In this document: positions 1 through 7,843 of the stretch, in pieces
How positions within the stretch are numbered: the first letter of the stretch is position 1
Layout of the letters: every line of letters starts with the position of its first letter
Origin: an uncultured Paludibaculum sp.
GTDB taxonomy: Bacteria; Acidobacteriota; Terriglobia; Bryobacterales; Bryobacteraceae
Direction of reading: 5' to 3'
NCBI RefSeq assembly: GCF_963665245.1
Contig: NZ_OY762268.1
Coordinates: 930,001 to 994,000, forward strand
DNA length: 64,000 bases
Translations under genes and position numbers: made by a program
Notes under the pieces: generated by a model
Told to the model about the DNA's origin: nothing
What the model saw: the letters and a program-made list of their open reading frames with translations, nothing else
Database searches by the model: none

Positions 1-1058
1 AGGACGTCGATCGCCGGGTAGTGGCCCTTCTGTCCCAGGGCTCGGGAAAGAACCACATGTCCATCGAGAATGCCGCGAACCGCGTCGGCGATGGGCTCGT
101 TCATGTCGTCACCCTCGACCAGCACGGTGAAGAATGCGGTAATTGACCCGTGTTTGAACCGGCCGGCCCGCTCAAAGACGCGGGGCATCATCTGGAACAC
201 GCTGGGCGTGTAGCCCTTCTGGCTGGGCGGTTCACCGGCGGCCAGGCCAATCTCGCGCTGGGCCATGGCCAAGCGGGTCACGGAGTCGGCGATCAGCAGC
301 ACGTCCTTGCCCTGATCGCGGAAGTACTCCGCCACCGCAAGTGCAAGAAAACAGGCGCGTACACGCAGCGGCGACGGGCGATCGGACGTCGCGACCACCA
401 GGACCGTCTTCTTCATGCCCTCGGGGCCGATCTCATGTTCAATGAAATCACGGACTTCGCGGTTGCGCTCGCCGATGAGCGCCAGCACGGCCACGTCCGC
501 GCTGTGGTGCCGTATCAGACTGCCCAGTAAGGTACTTTTGCCCACACCGCTGCCGCCGAACACCCCGACGCGCTGTCCGCGCCCGCAGGTCAGGAACCCG
601 TCCAGAGCCCGGATCCCGGTGACGAGCGGTTCGGTGATGGGTTCGCGTTCCAGCGGACCGGGCGGAGCGGCGTAGATGTCATACCGGGCTTCGGCCGCGA
701 TGGGCGGTCCACCGTCCATCGGACGGCCAAAACCGTCCAAAACGCGACCGATAAGACCGTGGGAAACGCCCACTTTCGACTCACCGGCGCGGGCCACGAT
801 TGTGTCGCCCAACTGGAGTCCAGCCACCTCCTCCAGAGGCATCGAGAGGATCTGCCCATCCCTGAATCCGATCACCTGAGTACGGATTCGCGCGCCGTCG
901 CGCGTGAGAATCTCGCAGAACTCGCCCATCCCAACGGCGGGCCCACGCGACTCCACCAGGAGGCCGACAGTACGGGTCACGACGCCGGTGGAGCGGACGG
1001 GTTTGCAGTCGGTGATGGCACGCTCCAGACGGGCCACGTCCAACCATGCGGCGCTCAT
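1..1058 (-). CDS. fliI: Flagellar export ATPase FliI (3' end outside window)
   Basis: Flagellum-specific ATPase that powers the type III export apparatus at the base of the flagellum. The gene runs off the left edge, so only about 352 N-terminal residues are visible. The Walker A motif GGSGVGKST lies at about residues 168-176, and a Walker B segment VLLIADS lies near residue 255, followed by the SQKGYTPSVF region typical of F1-like ATPases. The start ATG overlaps the stop of fliH by 4 bases and is preceded by a strong GGAGGT ribosome binding site at 1063-1068. It is the last visible gene of the flgB-fliI operon. The family call is firm. Confidence 0.95.
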   Translation of the reverse strand, partial: MSAAWLDVARLERAITDCKPVRSTGVVTRTVGLLVESRGPAVGMGEFCEILTRDGARIRTQVIGFRDGQILSMPLEEVAGLQLGDTIVARAGESKVGVSHGLIGRVLDGFGRPMDGGPPIAAEARYDIYAAPPGPLEREPITEPLVTGIRALDGFLTCGRGQRVGVFGGSGVGKSTLLGSLIRHHSADVAVLALIGERNREVRDFIEHEIGPEGMKKTVLVVATSDRPSPLRVRACFLALAVAEYFRDQGKDVLLIADSVTRLAMAQREIGLAAGEPPSQKGYTPSVFQMMPRVFERAGRFKHGSITAFFTVLVEGDDMNEPIADAVRGILDGHVVLSRALGQKGHYPAIDV

Positions 1059-1762
1059 ACCGCACCTCCTTGTACGGACAAGGCGTCGGAGAGGCCACGG
1101 CCGATCTCTTCCATCTGCGTCTCGATCGAGGCATCGAGCGAGCCCCGACCCGTCTCGACGACCAAACCTCCGACCTCCAGGGCTCCGTCGCCCTGGACGT
1201 GGATCGCTTGGGGTGCGCCAATCTTGGCCAGATGACCCTGAATCCGGGTGACAAACTGGGGATGGACGCGCACCTCGGTCACTTCCCGCATCGAGACGTT
1301 CTCGAACGCTGCCTTCACCAGACCAAGCAGGGCCTCCTCATCCATCGTCACCTGCCGCCGCAGGACTCGGCGCGCCATCGCCAAGGCAAGCGTGACGACA
1401 TCGCGCTCAGCTTGCTTGCGCAGCCGGCTTTTCATCCCTGCAACTTCCTCAATCGAGCGCGCCATCCGCTCCACCGCGGCTTCGAAGTCCGCCGCTGCTT
1501 TCTGCCGGCCGGACGCCTCGCCTTGACGGTGCGCCTCGTGCTTTTCGGCCTGGAGCTTCTGTTGGAATTGCTGTTCCATCTGCTTCCGCAACTCGGCCGT
1601 GTCCTGCTCGGCGGGTGGCGGCGTTGGCTGGGCGGCGCGGGGGCGCCCTGGGGCCGGCTCGGGGTTGGCCACGGGGTCGCCAAGCCGTGGCCATTCGACG
1701 ACGGTGGAGTGGATCTCCGACGAAGCGGGGCGGATTCGCGACGCCATGGTTTTAGACGACAT
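1055..1762 (-). CDS. fliH: Flagellar assembly protein FliH
   Basis: Cytoplasmic regulator and stator-like partner of FliI in flagellar type III export. The 235-residue protein has a proline-rich N-terminal half, a long charged helical segment at about residues 55-120, and a C-terminal domain containing the LAMARRVLRR stretch typical of FliH/YscL proteins. It overlaps fliG upstream by 11 bases and fliI downstream by 4 bases, so translation is probably coupled. FliH sequences are poorly conserved. The call rests on position between fliG and fliI together with the helical pattern. Confidence 0.88.
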   Translation of the reverse strand: MSSKTMASRIRPASSEIHSTVVEWPRLGDPVANPEPAPGRPRAAQPTPPPAEQDTAELRKQMEQQFQQKLQAEKHEAHRQGEASGRQKAAADFEAAVERMARSIEEVAGMKSRLRKQAERDVVTLALAMARRVLRRQVTMDEEALLGLVKAAFENVSMREVTEVRVHPQFVTRIQGHLAKIGAPQAIHVQGDGALEVGGLVVETGRGSLDASIETQMEEIGRGLSDALSVQGGAV

Positions 1763-2792
1763 ACTGTTCGCCCACCGTACCCTTCAGGCTGATCACACCC
1801 TCAGTCTCCAACTGGCGAACGATGGAGATGATCTGCTGCTGGGAGGCCTCCACTTCCTTGATCTTCACGGGCCCGAGGGCATCCATGTCCTCGCGCATCA
1901 TCTCGGCGCCGCGCTGCGACATGCTCTGCAGGAAATGATTCTTCAACTGTTCGCTGGTGCCCTTCAAGGCCACCGTGAGAATCTTGCGATCGATGCGCCC
2001 GAGCAACTCCTTGATCCCGTTCTGGTCGATGAGGAGCAGATCCTCAAAGACGAACATCAGGTGGCGGATGGTCTCGGCCAGGTTGGCGTCATTCTGCTCA
2101 ATGTTGTCCAGAATCTCCTTGCTCGATGAAGAGTCGAGCCGGTTGAACATCTCGGCGACGGCGCGGATGCCACCATACGACTCGCGACTGAGCTCGCCCA
2201 ATGCCTTCAGTTTCTGCCCGATGATGACGGCGATCTTGGAGATAATCTCCGGCGAAATCTGATCCAGGCTGGCCATGCGGAGCGAGACGTCAGCGCGCAG
2301 ATCGACGGGTAGCGAGAAGAGTAAGCCGGCCGCCTGCGATGGGTTCAGGTGGCTAAGGATCAGGGCGATGGTTTGCGGATGCTCGCTGTGTATGAACTTC
2401 GCGAGCTGCTGCGGATCGGCCTTCTGGAGTGCGTCGAAACTGGCGGCCTCGTGGCCCAACATCTTCACGAGGCGATCAAGGATCTTCTTGGCAGCTTCCG
2501 CTCCGAAGGCGTTGATGAGGATCTTGCGCGCGTAGTCGATGCCACCCTTCAAGACATAGTCGTGGGCCATCGACATCTGGTAGAACTCTTCCAGAATCTC
2601 CTCGGCGTCCTCCGCCGTGATGCTGGGGATGCGCGCCAGTTCCTTGCCGATCTCGGCAACCTCGTCCTCTTCCAGGTGCTTGAAAACCTCGCCGCCGATC
2701 TGCTCGCCCAGGGTAAGCATCAGGACGGCGGCTTTCTGCGCGCCCGTGTACTTTGGAGGAGCTTCCTTCTCCTGAGTCACATTGGTGATCAT
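1752..2792 (-). CDS. fliG: Flagellar motor switch protein FliG
   Basis: Rotor protein that sits on the MS ring and transmits torque from the stator. It is 346 residues, the normal family length. The conserved EHPQT motif lies at residues 137-141 of the middle domain. The C-terminal domain carries the charged torque helix (LLLIDQNGIKELLGRIDRK). The ATG overlaps the fliF stop by one base (TGATG), so the two rotor proteins are probably made in step. Recognition is unambiguous. Confidence 0.97.
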   Translation of the reverse strand: MITNVTQEKEAPPKYTGAQKAAVLMLTLGEQIGGEVFKHLEEDEVAEIGKELARIPSITAEDAEEILEEFYQMSMAHDYVLKGGIDYARKILINAFGAEAAKKILDRLVKMLGHEAASFDALQKADPQQLAKFIHSEHPQTIALILSHLNPSQAAGLLFSLPVDLRADVSLRMASLDQISPEIISKIAVIIGQKLKALGELSRESYGGIRAVAEMFNRLDSSSSKEILDNIEQNDANLAETIRHLMFVFEDLLLIDQNGIKELLGRIDRKILTVALKGTSEQLKNHFLQSMSQRGAEMMREDMDALGPVKIKEVEASQQQIISIVRQLETEGVISLKGTVGEQYVV

Positions 2793-4492
2793 CAGCGATG
2801 CTCCGAAAGCCAGGTGCGCAGCAGTTGAGCCGACGCGGCGGGATCCTTCTTCGTCTCTTCCATGATCACCTTCTTGAGCACCTCGGCCTTCTTGGTCTGC
2901 GGTGGCATCTTCAGGGAGAGCAGCGCCTCGCGGTCGAGCCGCTCCTGCTCCGTGTGGTTACCCGCCACAACGGCCAAGGCCTTCTCCTCGAAGTTCTCCG
3001 GAGGGACGGGCTCGCCCGCCGCGATCCGCGGAGCGCCCGGATCGACATCGGCCTCCGGCGGCCGTCTTCTGCGCAACAGGCCACGGAATAGAACGAACAC
3101 AACCACCCCCAGGACCACGAGAATTGCCCCGGCCGCGCCAAGCCAGACGGGAAGGGGCGCCTTATCCAGAAGCGGTTTCATCCAGGCAGGCATGACGAAA
3201 CCAGTGTGGCCCCCCGGCCCGGAAGGAACCGCCGGAGCGTCCGGTGGCGGTACCGCCAGGGTCGCCTCAAAGGGCAGTGTCTCCACCAGCAGGACGTCGC
3301 CGCGATCGGTTTGCAGCCCCACCGTGCCCGCCACCACATCCTTCACCACTTGCATTTTCTCCGGGGCCATGGGCTCCAGAATCCGCCTCGCCTTGGGGCC
3401 GGAGCCCTCCCAGCGCAGCGCCTGATCGAGCAGCACCGAGACCGACAGCCGCTTCACCGCTCCGAGCGGTAGCTTCAGGTGCTTCACGGTGCGGCTGGTC
3501 TGATAGGACACGCTTTCCGTCTTGCGTGACACCCCTCCTCCACTGCCAGCGCCGCGCGGAATGGGGCGCGGCAGATTGCTGGCCGCGCCAGGGACCCCAG
3601 CCGTCGCGCCAATCCCGCTGGCGTCCTCGGTGTGCTGTGAGGTGAGCATGACGGAACGGTTCGGATCGAAGACCTCTTCGCTCTGCTCGCCGCTGGTGAA
3701 GTCGCACTCCAGGCTCACACCGGCGCGATACTTCTCGGGCCCCAGAAGCGGATCGAGGGTGGCACGGATCTTGGCCAGGTAGTCGCGCTCCAGCCCCTGG
3801 CGGAACTCCAGCATGGCGCTGGAGTTGGCCGTGTCGGAGTCCGTATCGCGGCGGGGCTTGCTGAGCAGATTGCCGCTCATATCGAGGACGGAGACGCTCT
3901 CCGGTGTCAGACCCTCCACGGCACTGGACGTAAGGTGTTGAATCGCCGTGACATTGGCGGGCGACAGGCGAGCGCCGGGGCGCAGGCGGAGCATGACGCT
4001 GGCCTTGGCCGGCTGGCGACTGTCGAGAAACACCGAGTCCTTGGCAAAGGTGACATGAACACGGGCACGGTCGACTTCGGCGAGGGACATGACGCTGCGC
4101 TCAAGCTCGCCTTCCAGGGCGCGGCGGAAGTTGATGTGCTCGGCGAAGTCGGTGGTGCCGAGGTTCGGTTTGTCGAAGATCTCAAAGCCCAGCCGCCCGG
4201 TGCGGGGCAACCCGGCGGCAGCCATCTCCAGGCGCAGCTCCGCCACACGGGCCGAGGGCACCAGGATCGTGCCGTTGTCGGCCACCTTATAGGGGACATT
4301 GGCGGCCTTCAACCGCTCGACGAGCGCGCCTGCGTCCTCCGCGCTGACTTCGGTGAACAGCGGGCGCAGATCACGCTCCTTGTTCCAGCGGATGCCGAGC
4401 ACGATGGCGGCGACGACACCGGCCGTGGCCACCAGAATGACGAGCTTCTGGCGGAGCGTCAGGCCATCGAAGATCTTCTTGAGCTGCTTCAT
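2792..4492 (-). CDS. fliF: Flagellar MS-ring protein FliF
   Basis: Forms the membrane-supramembrane ring on which the flagellum is built. The 566-residue protein has a transmembrane segment at about residues 16-36, two ring-building (YscJ/FliF) domains, a low-complexity Gly/Ser/Arg linker near residues 300-330, a second transmembrane segment near residue 450, and a cytoplasmic tail that binds FliG. It follows fliE by 22 bases and overlaps fliG by 1 base. Domain order and length match the family. Confidence 0.97.
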   Translation of the reverse strand: MKQLKKIFDGLTLRQKLVILVATAGVVAAIVLGIRWNKERDLRPLFTEVSAEDAGALVERLKAANVPYKVADNGTILVPSARVAELRLEMAAAGLPRTGRLGFEIFDKPNLGTTDFAEHINFRRALEGELERSVMSLAEVDRARVHVTFAKDSVFLDSRQPAKASVMLRLRPGARLSPANVTAIQHLTSSAVEGLTPESVSVLDMSGNLLSKPRRDTDSDTANSSAMLEFRQGLERDYLAKIRATLDPLLGPEKYRAGVSLECDFTSGEQSEEVFDPNRSVMLTSQHTEDASGIGATAGVPGAASNLPRPIPRGAGSGGGVSRKTESVSYQTSRTVKHLKLPLGAVKRLSVSVLLDQALRWEGSGPKARRILEPMAPEKMQVVKDVVAGTVGLQTDRGDVLLVETLPFEATLAVPPPDAPAVPSGPGGHTGFVMPAWMKPLLDKAPLPVWLGAAGAILVVLGVVVFVLFRGLLRRRRPPEADVDPGAPRIAAGEPVPPENFEEKALAVVAGNHTEQERLDREALLSLKMPPQTKKAEVLKKVIMEETKKDPAASAQLLRTWLSEHR

Positions 4493-4514
4493 CTTGTCCC
4501 TGGCGCGGACGGCG

Positions 4515-4811
4515 TCACACCTGCATCCGCATCACTTCCTGGTAGGCCGTGACGACCTTGTTGCGTACCTGCAGGAAGAGGTCGAAGGCGATGCCAGCCC
4601 GCTGCTGGTCGAGCGCGACCTTGTGCAGGTCCTGTCCTTCCCCATTCAGGAAGCTCTCGATGCTGGCATTCGCCTCGTGCTGGATGGAATTGACGGCTTC
4701 CATTGCTCCGGTCATGGCGGATTGAAAGCTGGCGCCGGATCCTCCGGGCTGATTCAGGATCTGGCCGATCTGACGCGGGAGCTGGATGGGTGAAATGGGC
4801 GGAATCGTCAT
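4515..4811 (-). CDS. fliE: Flagellar hook-basal body protein FliE
   Basis: Small protein (98 residues) that links the MS ring to the rod and is exported early. The C-terminal half carries the family pattern with FLQVRNKVVTAYQEVMRMQV at the end. It lies 7 bases after flgC and 22 bases before fliF, the usual flgBC-fliEFGHI order. A Gly/Ser-containing N-terminal stretch is typical and unstructured. Confidence 0.95.
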   Translation of the reverse strand: MTIPPISPIQLPRQIGQILNQPGGSGASFQSAMTGAMEAVNSIQHEANASIESFLNGEGQDLHKVALDQQRAGIAFDLFLQVRNKVVTAYQEVMRMQV

Positions 4812-4818
4812 CGTCCGG

Positions 4819-5256
4819 CTACCTCATCAGATCGATGGACTTGGCGACCATGTCTTTCACGGCGGAGATGGCCGCGACGTTGGCCTGGTAGCCGCGCGTG
4901 GCGCCCATCAGATCGACCATCTCCTCGGCCGGGCTGACATGCGGGTAGGCAACGTAGCCCTTGGCGTCGGCGTGGGGGTGGCCGGGCTGATAGCGCATGT
5001 CAGGCGGGCGCGTATCCTCGAGGACCTGAGAGACGCCCACCCCCATGGACCCGTCAGAGATCTCGGTCTGGAAGACGGCCGAGAACGGCGAGCCTTGCGG
5101 TTCCGACTCGAAGACGACGTCTTTGCGGCGGTAGGGGCCGCCTTCCGAGGTGCGCGTGGTTTCGGAGTTGGCGAGGTTCTCGACGATGACTTCGGCGCGT
5201 GCGCGTTGAGCGGCCATGCCAGAGGCGCTGACGGAGAGGAGATTGAAGAGACTCAT
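4819..5256 (-). CDS. flgC: Flagellar basal-body rod protein FlgC
   Basis: Proximal rod protein of 145 residues. The N-terminus MSLFNLLSVSASGMAAQRAR followed by VIVENLANSETT is the rod-protein signature. The C-terminus ends in a helix with GATRGYQANVAAI, the FlgC/FlgG motif. I placed the start at 5256, where the ATG overlaps the flgB stop by 4 bases. A longer reading through flgB in this frame is a shadow. The gene is cotranscribed with flgB and fliE. Confidence 0.95.
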   Translation of the reverse strand: MSLFNLLSVSASGMAAQRARAEVIVENLANSETTRTSEGGPYRRKDVVFESEPQGSPFSAVFQTEISDGSMGVGVSQVLEDTRPPDMRYQPGHPHADAKGYVAYPHVSPAEEMVDLMGATRGYQANVAAISAVKDMVAKSIDLMR

Positions 5257-5606
5257 GCGCCCTTCCCTTCCTCGATGGCCTTGCGCACCATGCGGATCTC
5301 GCCGCGCATGAGGTTGGAGGCTACGTTGAAGCGCAGCGAGTTCTCGGCCAGCAGGCGCGCCTCGCGATCGAGGCTGACGTTGTTGCCGTCGTTCTTCATG
5401 GTGAGACCGGTGGGTTCGATCACATTGGGCGCGCCGCCGGGCGCCAGCGACAGGAACTCGAACTGAAAGTCGATGTCCTTGGTGTGGTAGCCGGGGGTAT
5501 CCAGGTTCGCGAGATTGGAGGCCACCAGTTTCTGCCGGTCCGCCAGCAGGTCCATGTAGCCCTCGATGCGAGTGGTGATGGCCGGAAGCATGATGGTATG
5601 GCCCAT
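5253..5606 (-). CDS. flgB: Flagellar basal-body rod protein FlgB
   Basis: Proximal rod protein of 117 residues and first gene of the flagellar operon. The segment SNLANLDTPGYHTKDIDF is the conserved rod N-terminal motif. The start at 5606 lies about 20 bases after the -10 element of a FliA-type promoter, which implies a very short leader. I see no clear Shine-Dalgarno sequence. An internal ATG at 5591 is an alternative start but has no better ribosome site. Confidence 0.94.
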   Translation of the reverse strand: MGHTIMLPAITTRIEGYMDLLADRQKLVASNLANLDTPGYHTKDIDFQFEFLSLAPGGAPNVIEPTGLTMKNDGNNVSLDREARLLAENSLRFNVASNLMRGEIRMVRKAIEEGKGA

Positions 5607-5626
5607 GCAGATCAGTGGCCAAGGGC

Positions 5627-5653
5627 TTATCGGCCGGCGAGGGCGCAGTATTA
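5627..5653 (-). promoter_or_regulatory. Sigma-28 (FliA) type promoter before flgB
   Basis: Read on the minus strand, TAAT (5653-5650) is followed by 15 bases and then GCCGATAA (5634-5627). The FliA consensus is TAAA-N15-GCCGATAA, so the -10 is perfect, the spacing is exact, and only one base of the -35 differs. It sits about 20 bases upstream of the flgB ATG and points into the operon. Confidence 0.72.
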
Positions 5654-5705
5654 GGAGAAGCGAGCCTTTTAAATGATTGAGTTGGAGAAATGCGAGGAGA
5701 AGTGC

Positions 5706-6119
5706 TTATTCCTCGTACATCGTGGGGTATGCCAGTTTCATTTCGGAAGCGGTTTCATGTGCTGTTCCGATTTGGATCAGGAGTCCTTTGCCGATTCCAG
5801 GGCAGCGATGGCCGGTCTTTTCCCAGGCTCGGCGGGACTCCAGGATCTCGGGCCAGAAGGGGAAGAGCCGGCATTGCGTGGGTTTGCTGGGATGGATGGA
5901 GCACCCACCCTGGAGCAGAAAGTGGCACTGGCGATCACGCGGTTTCCGCAGGCGCAGCAGGTGGCGCGTGCGGTAGACGTACTTACGTTCGAAGTCGGCC
6001 GGGGTCATCTCAAGATAGCGAGCGGCGTTCTTGAGATCCTGCTCGGTGATGTACACAAAGCCTTCCATGTCGCAGCAGCGAGTGCAGCCGGGTTGGCACG
6101 TGAAGCGGACGCCGTCCAT
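5706..6119 (-). CDS. YkgJ-type cysteine-cluster protein
   Basis: Protein of 137 residues with the cysteine arrangement of the YkgJ/UPF0153 family, thought to bind zinc or iron. Visible are CxxxCxxCC near residue 8 (CQPGCTRCC), then QCHFLLQGGCSIH and PTQCRLFPFWP, and a final RCPG. No transmembrane segment or signal peptide is seen. The start at 6119 is chosen because longer readings run into the divergent SPOR gene; an ATG at 6197 is possible. The gene is divergent from the SPOR-lipA-lnt operon. Its substrate is unknown. Confidence 0.8.
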   Translation of the reverse strand: MDGVRFTCQPGCTRCCDMEGFVYITEQDLKNAARYLEMTPADFERKYVYRTRHLLRLRKPRDRQCHFLLQGGCSIHPSKPTQCRLFPFWPEILESRRAWEKTGHRCPGIGKGLLIQIGTAHETASEMKLAYPTMYEE

Positions 6120-6261
6120 ACCGCACAGGATAGCGTCTCCACCGGGCGCCCGGTTGTGCCGGCCTGGGCAGGGGGGGTATTCTCGACAATAAGGCATCGT
6201 GTGCGGCCCGGTGGCGCAACATTTCGCCTTGTTGATGTTTTGCGGGAGATAGCGGGAGTTT

Positions 6262-6912
6262 ATGGCAGCCAGAGACGACGGCGAGTTTGAACTCATCCTT
6301 GGAAACAAGCAGTTGCTCAGCGTGTTGTTCATCGTGATCATCCTTCTGGGTGTGTTCTTCACGATGGGCTTCCTGGCCGGCCGCAGCACCGGGGCTGGAG
6401 CAACTGTGGCGCAGAAGCGTCCGGCGGACCAGACGCCGTTGGCGGTGGACGCACCCAACCCGTCGCGGGAGACGATTCCAACGGCGAGCGAACCCGAGCC
6501 GACCGACAAGCCTGTAGAAAAGGCGGCGGAACCGCCCGTCGAACCACAACCCGCTCCACCACGAAAGGAACCCGAGCGGCCCGCGCCAGCCAAGAAGGAG
6601 CCGGCGAAGCACGAAGAGGCGAAGAAGGAAGCGCATAAGGCGGAACCGGTCCGCAGCCAGGGTGGCTTCGTACAGGCTCCGCCGTCAGGCACCTACCTGC
6701 AGGCCGCCGCGACCCGGCGGGCCGACGCGGAATCGATGCTGGCCGAGATTGGCTCCAAGAAGGGTCTGCGCGGCTACATCACGGCTTCCCCGAAGACGAC
6801 GGAACTGTTCCGGGTGCTGATTGGACCGCTATCCACGAATGAGTCGATCGCCACGGCCCGCGCCAAGCTGGGCGAACTGGGCATCAAGTCTCCGTATATC
6901 GTGAAATATTAA
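6262..6912 (+). CDS. Membrane-anchored SPOR-domain protein
   Basis: Protein of 216 residues with a short cytoplasmic N-terminus, one transmembrane helix at about residues 18-40, a long Pro/Glu/Lys-rich linker (about 50-130), and a C-terminal SPOR-like domain (about 138-216). SPOR domains bind denuded peptidoglycan glycans at division sites, so a cell-envelope role is likely. The start has a good GGGAG site about 8 bases upstream. The stop overlaps the lipA ATG (TAATG), indicating coupling. The exact function is not known. Confidence 0.85.
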   Translation: MAARDDGEFELILGNKQLLSVLFIVIILLGVFFTMGFLAGRSTGAGATVAQKRPADQTPLAVDAPNPSRETIPTASEPEPTDKPVEKAAEPPVEPQPAPPRKEPERPAPAKKEPAKHEEAKKEAHKAEPVRSQGGFVQAPPSGTYLQAAATRRADAESMLAEIGSKKGLRGYITASPKTTELFRVLIGPLSTNESIATARAKLGELGIKSPYIVKY

Positions 6913-7841
6913 TGGACTCGCTCGTTCAACTGGAGACCCGGCCGAAACGGCAGCGGCCGCGCCTGCCGGACTTCCTGCGCAAGCCGGATACGCACTTCGA
7001 TTCCGTTCAACTGCTGAAGAATGACCTGCGCGAGCACAACCTGCACACGGTGTGTGAGTCCGCCCGCTGCCCGAACATTCACGAGTGTTTCCACCGCGGG
7101 GCGGCGACGTTCATGATTCTGGGCAACATCTGCACGCGCGGGTGTACCTTCTGCTCCGTGCCGAAGGGCTCGCCCGAGAAGCAGGAGATGCCCATCGATC
7201 CGCTGGAGCCCGCCAACGTGGCGCGCATGGCGGCCCAGATGAAGCTGCGTTACGTGGTGATCACCAGCGTGAACCGCGACGATTTGCCGGATGGCGGTTC
7301 GCACCACTTCGCGGAGACCGTGCGCGAGGTGCGCGCGGCGCTGCCCGAAGCCACGGTGGAGGTGCTGACGCCGGACTTCTGCGGCGACCTGGAGGCGGTG
7401 GCGCGGGTGCTGGACGCGGGTCCGCACGTCTTCAACCACAACATGGAGACGATCGCGCGGCTTTACCGGAGGATCCGGCCGCAGGCGAACTATCAGCAGT
7501 CGCTGGACGTGCTGGCATTCGCGCGGCGCCACAGGGCAGACGTCCTGACGAAGTCGGGCCTGATGGTGGGCCTGGGCGAGACCGAAGAAGAAGTGAACGG
7601 ACTGCTACGCGACCTGCGAGGAGCCCAGGCTGACGTCGCCACCATCGGGCAGTACCTGCAGCCGACGCGCCGCAATGCGGAAGTCGCGGAGCACGTCGTA
7701 CCGGAGCGCTATGAGCGCTGGCAGGCCTACGGCGAATCGATTGGGTTCAAGAAGGTGTTCGCGGGCCCGTTTGTGCGCTCCAGCTACATGGCCGATCTGG
7801 TGAACCACTCGGCACGGGAGGCACGGCCCGAGGCCGGGTAG
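6912..7841 (+). CDS. lipA: Lipoyl synthase LipA
   Basis: Radical SAM enzyme that inserts sulfur into octanoyl groups on lipoyl domains to form lipoate. The auxiliary-cluster cysteines are C48, C53 and C59 (CESARCPNIHEC). The radical SAM cysteines are C74, C78 and C81 (CTRGCTFC). The C-terminal RSSYMAD segment carries the conserved serine ligand. Length (309) is normal. It is translationally coupled to the SPOR gene upstream and followed two bases later by lnt. Confidence 0.98.
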   Translation: MDSLVQLETRPKRQRPRLPDFLRKPDTHFDSVQLLKNDLREHNLHTVCESARCPNIHECFHRGAATFMILGNICTRGCTFCSVPKGSPEKQEMPIDPLEPANVARMAAQMKLRYVVITSVNRDDLPDGGSHHFAETVREVRAALPEATVEVLTPDFCGDLEAVARVLDAGPHVFNHNMETIARLYRRIRPQANYQQSLDVLAFARRHRADVLTKSGLMVGLGETEEEVNGLLRDLRGAQADVATIGQYLQPTRRNAEVAEHVVPERYERWQAYGESIGFKKVFAGPFVRSSYMADLVNHSAREARPEAG

Positions 7842-7843
7842 TA

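Noticed and set aside
1046..1792. Long plus-strand ORF across fliH
   Set aside because: Shadow of the strongly supported flagellar genes on the minus strand.
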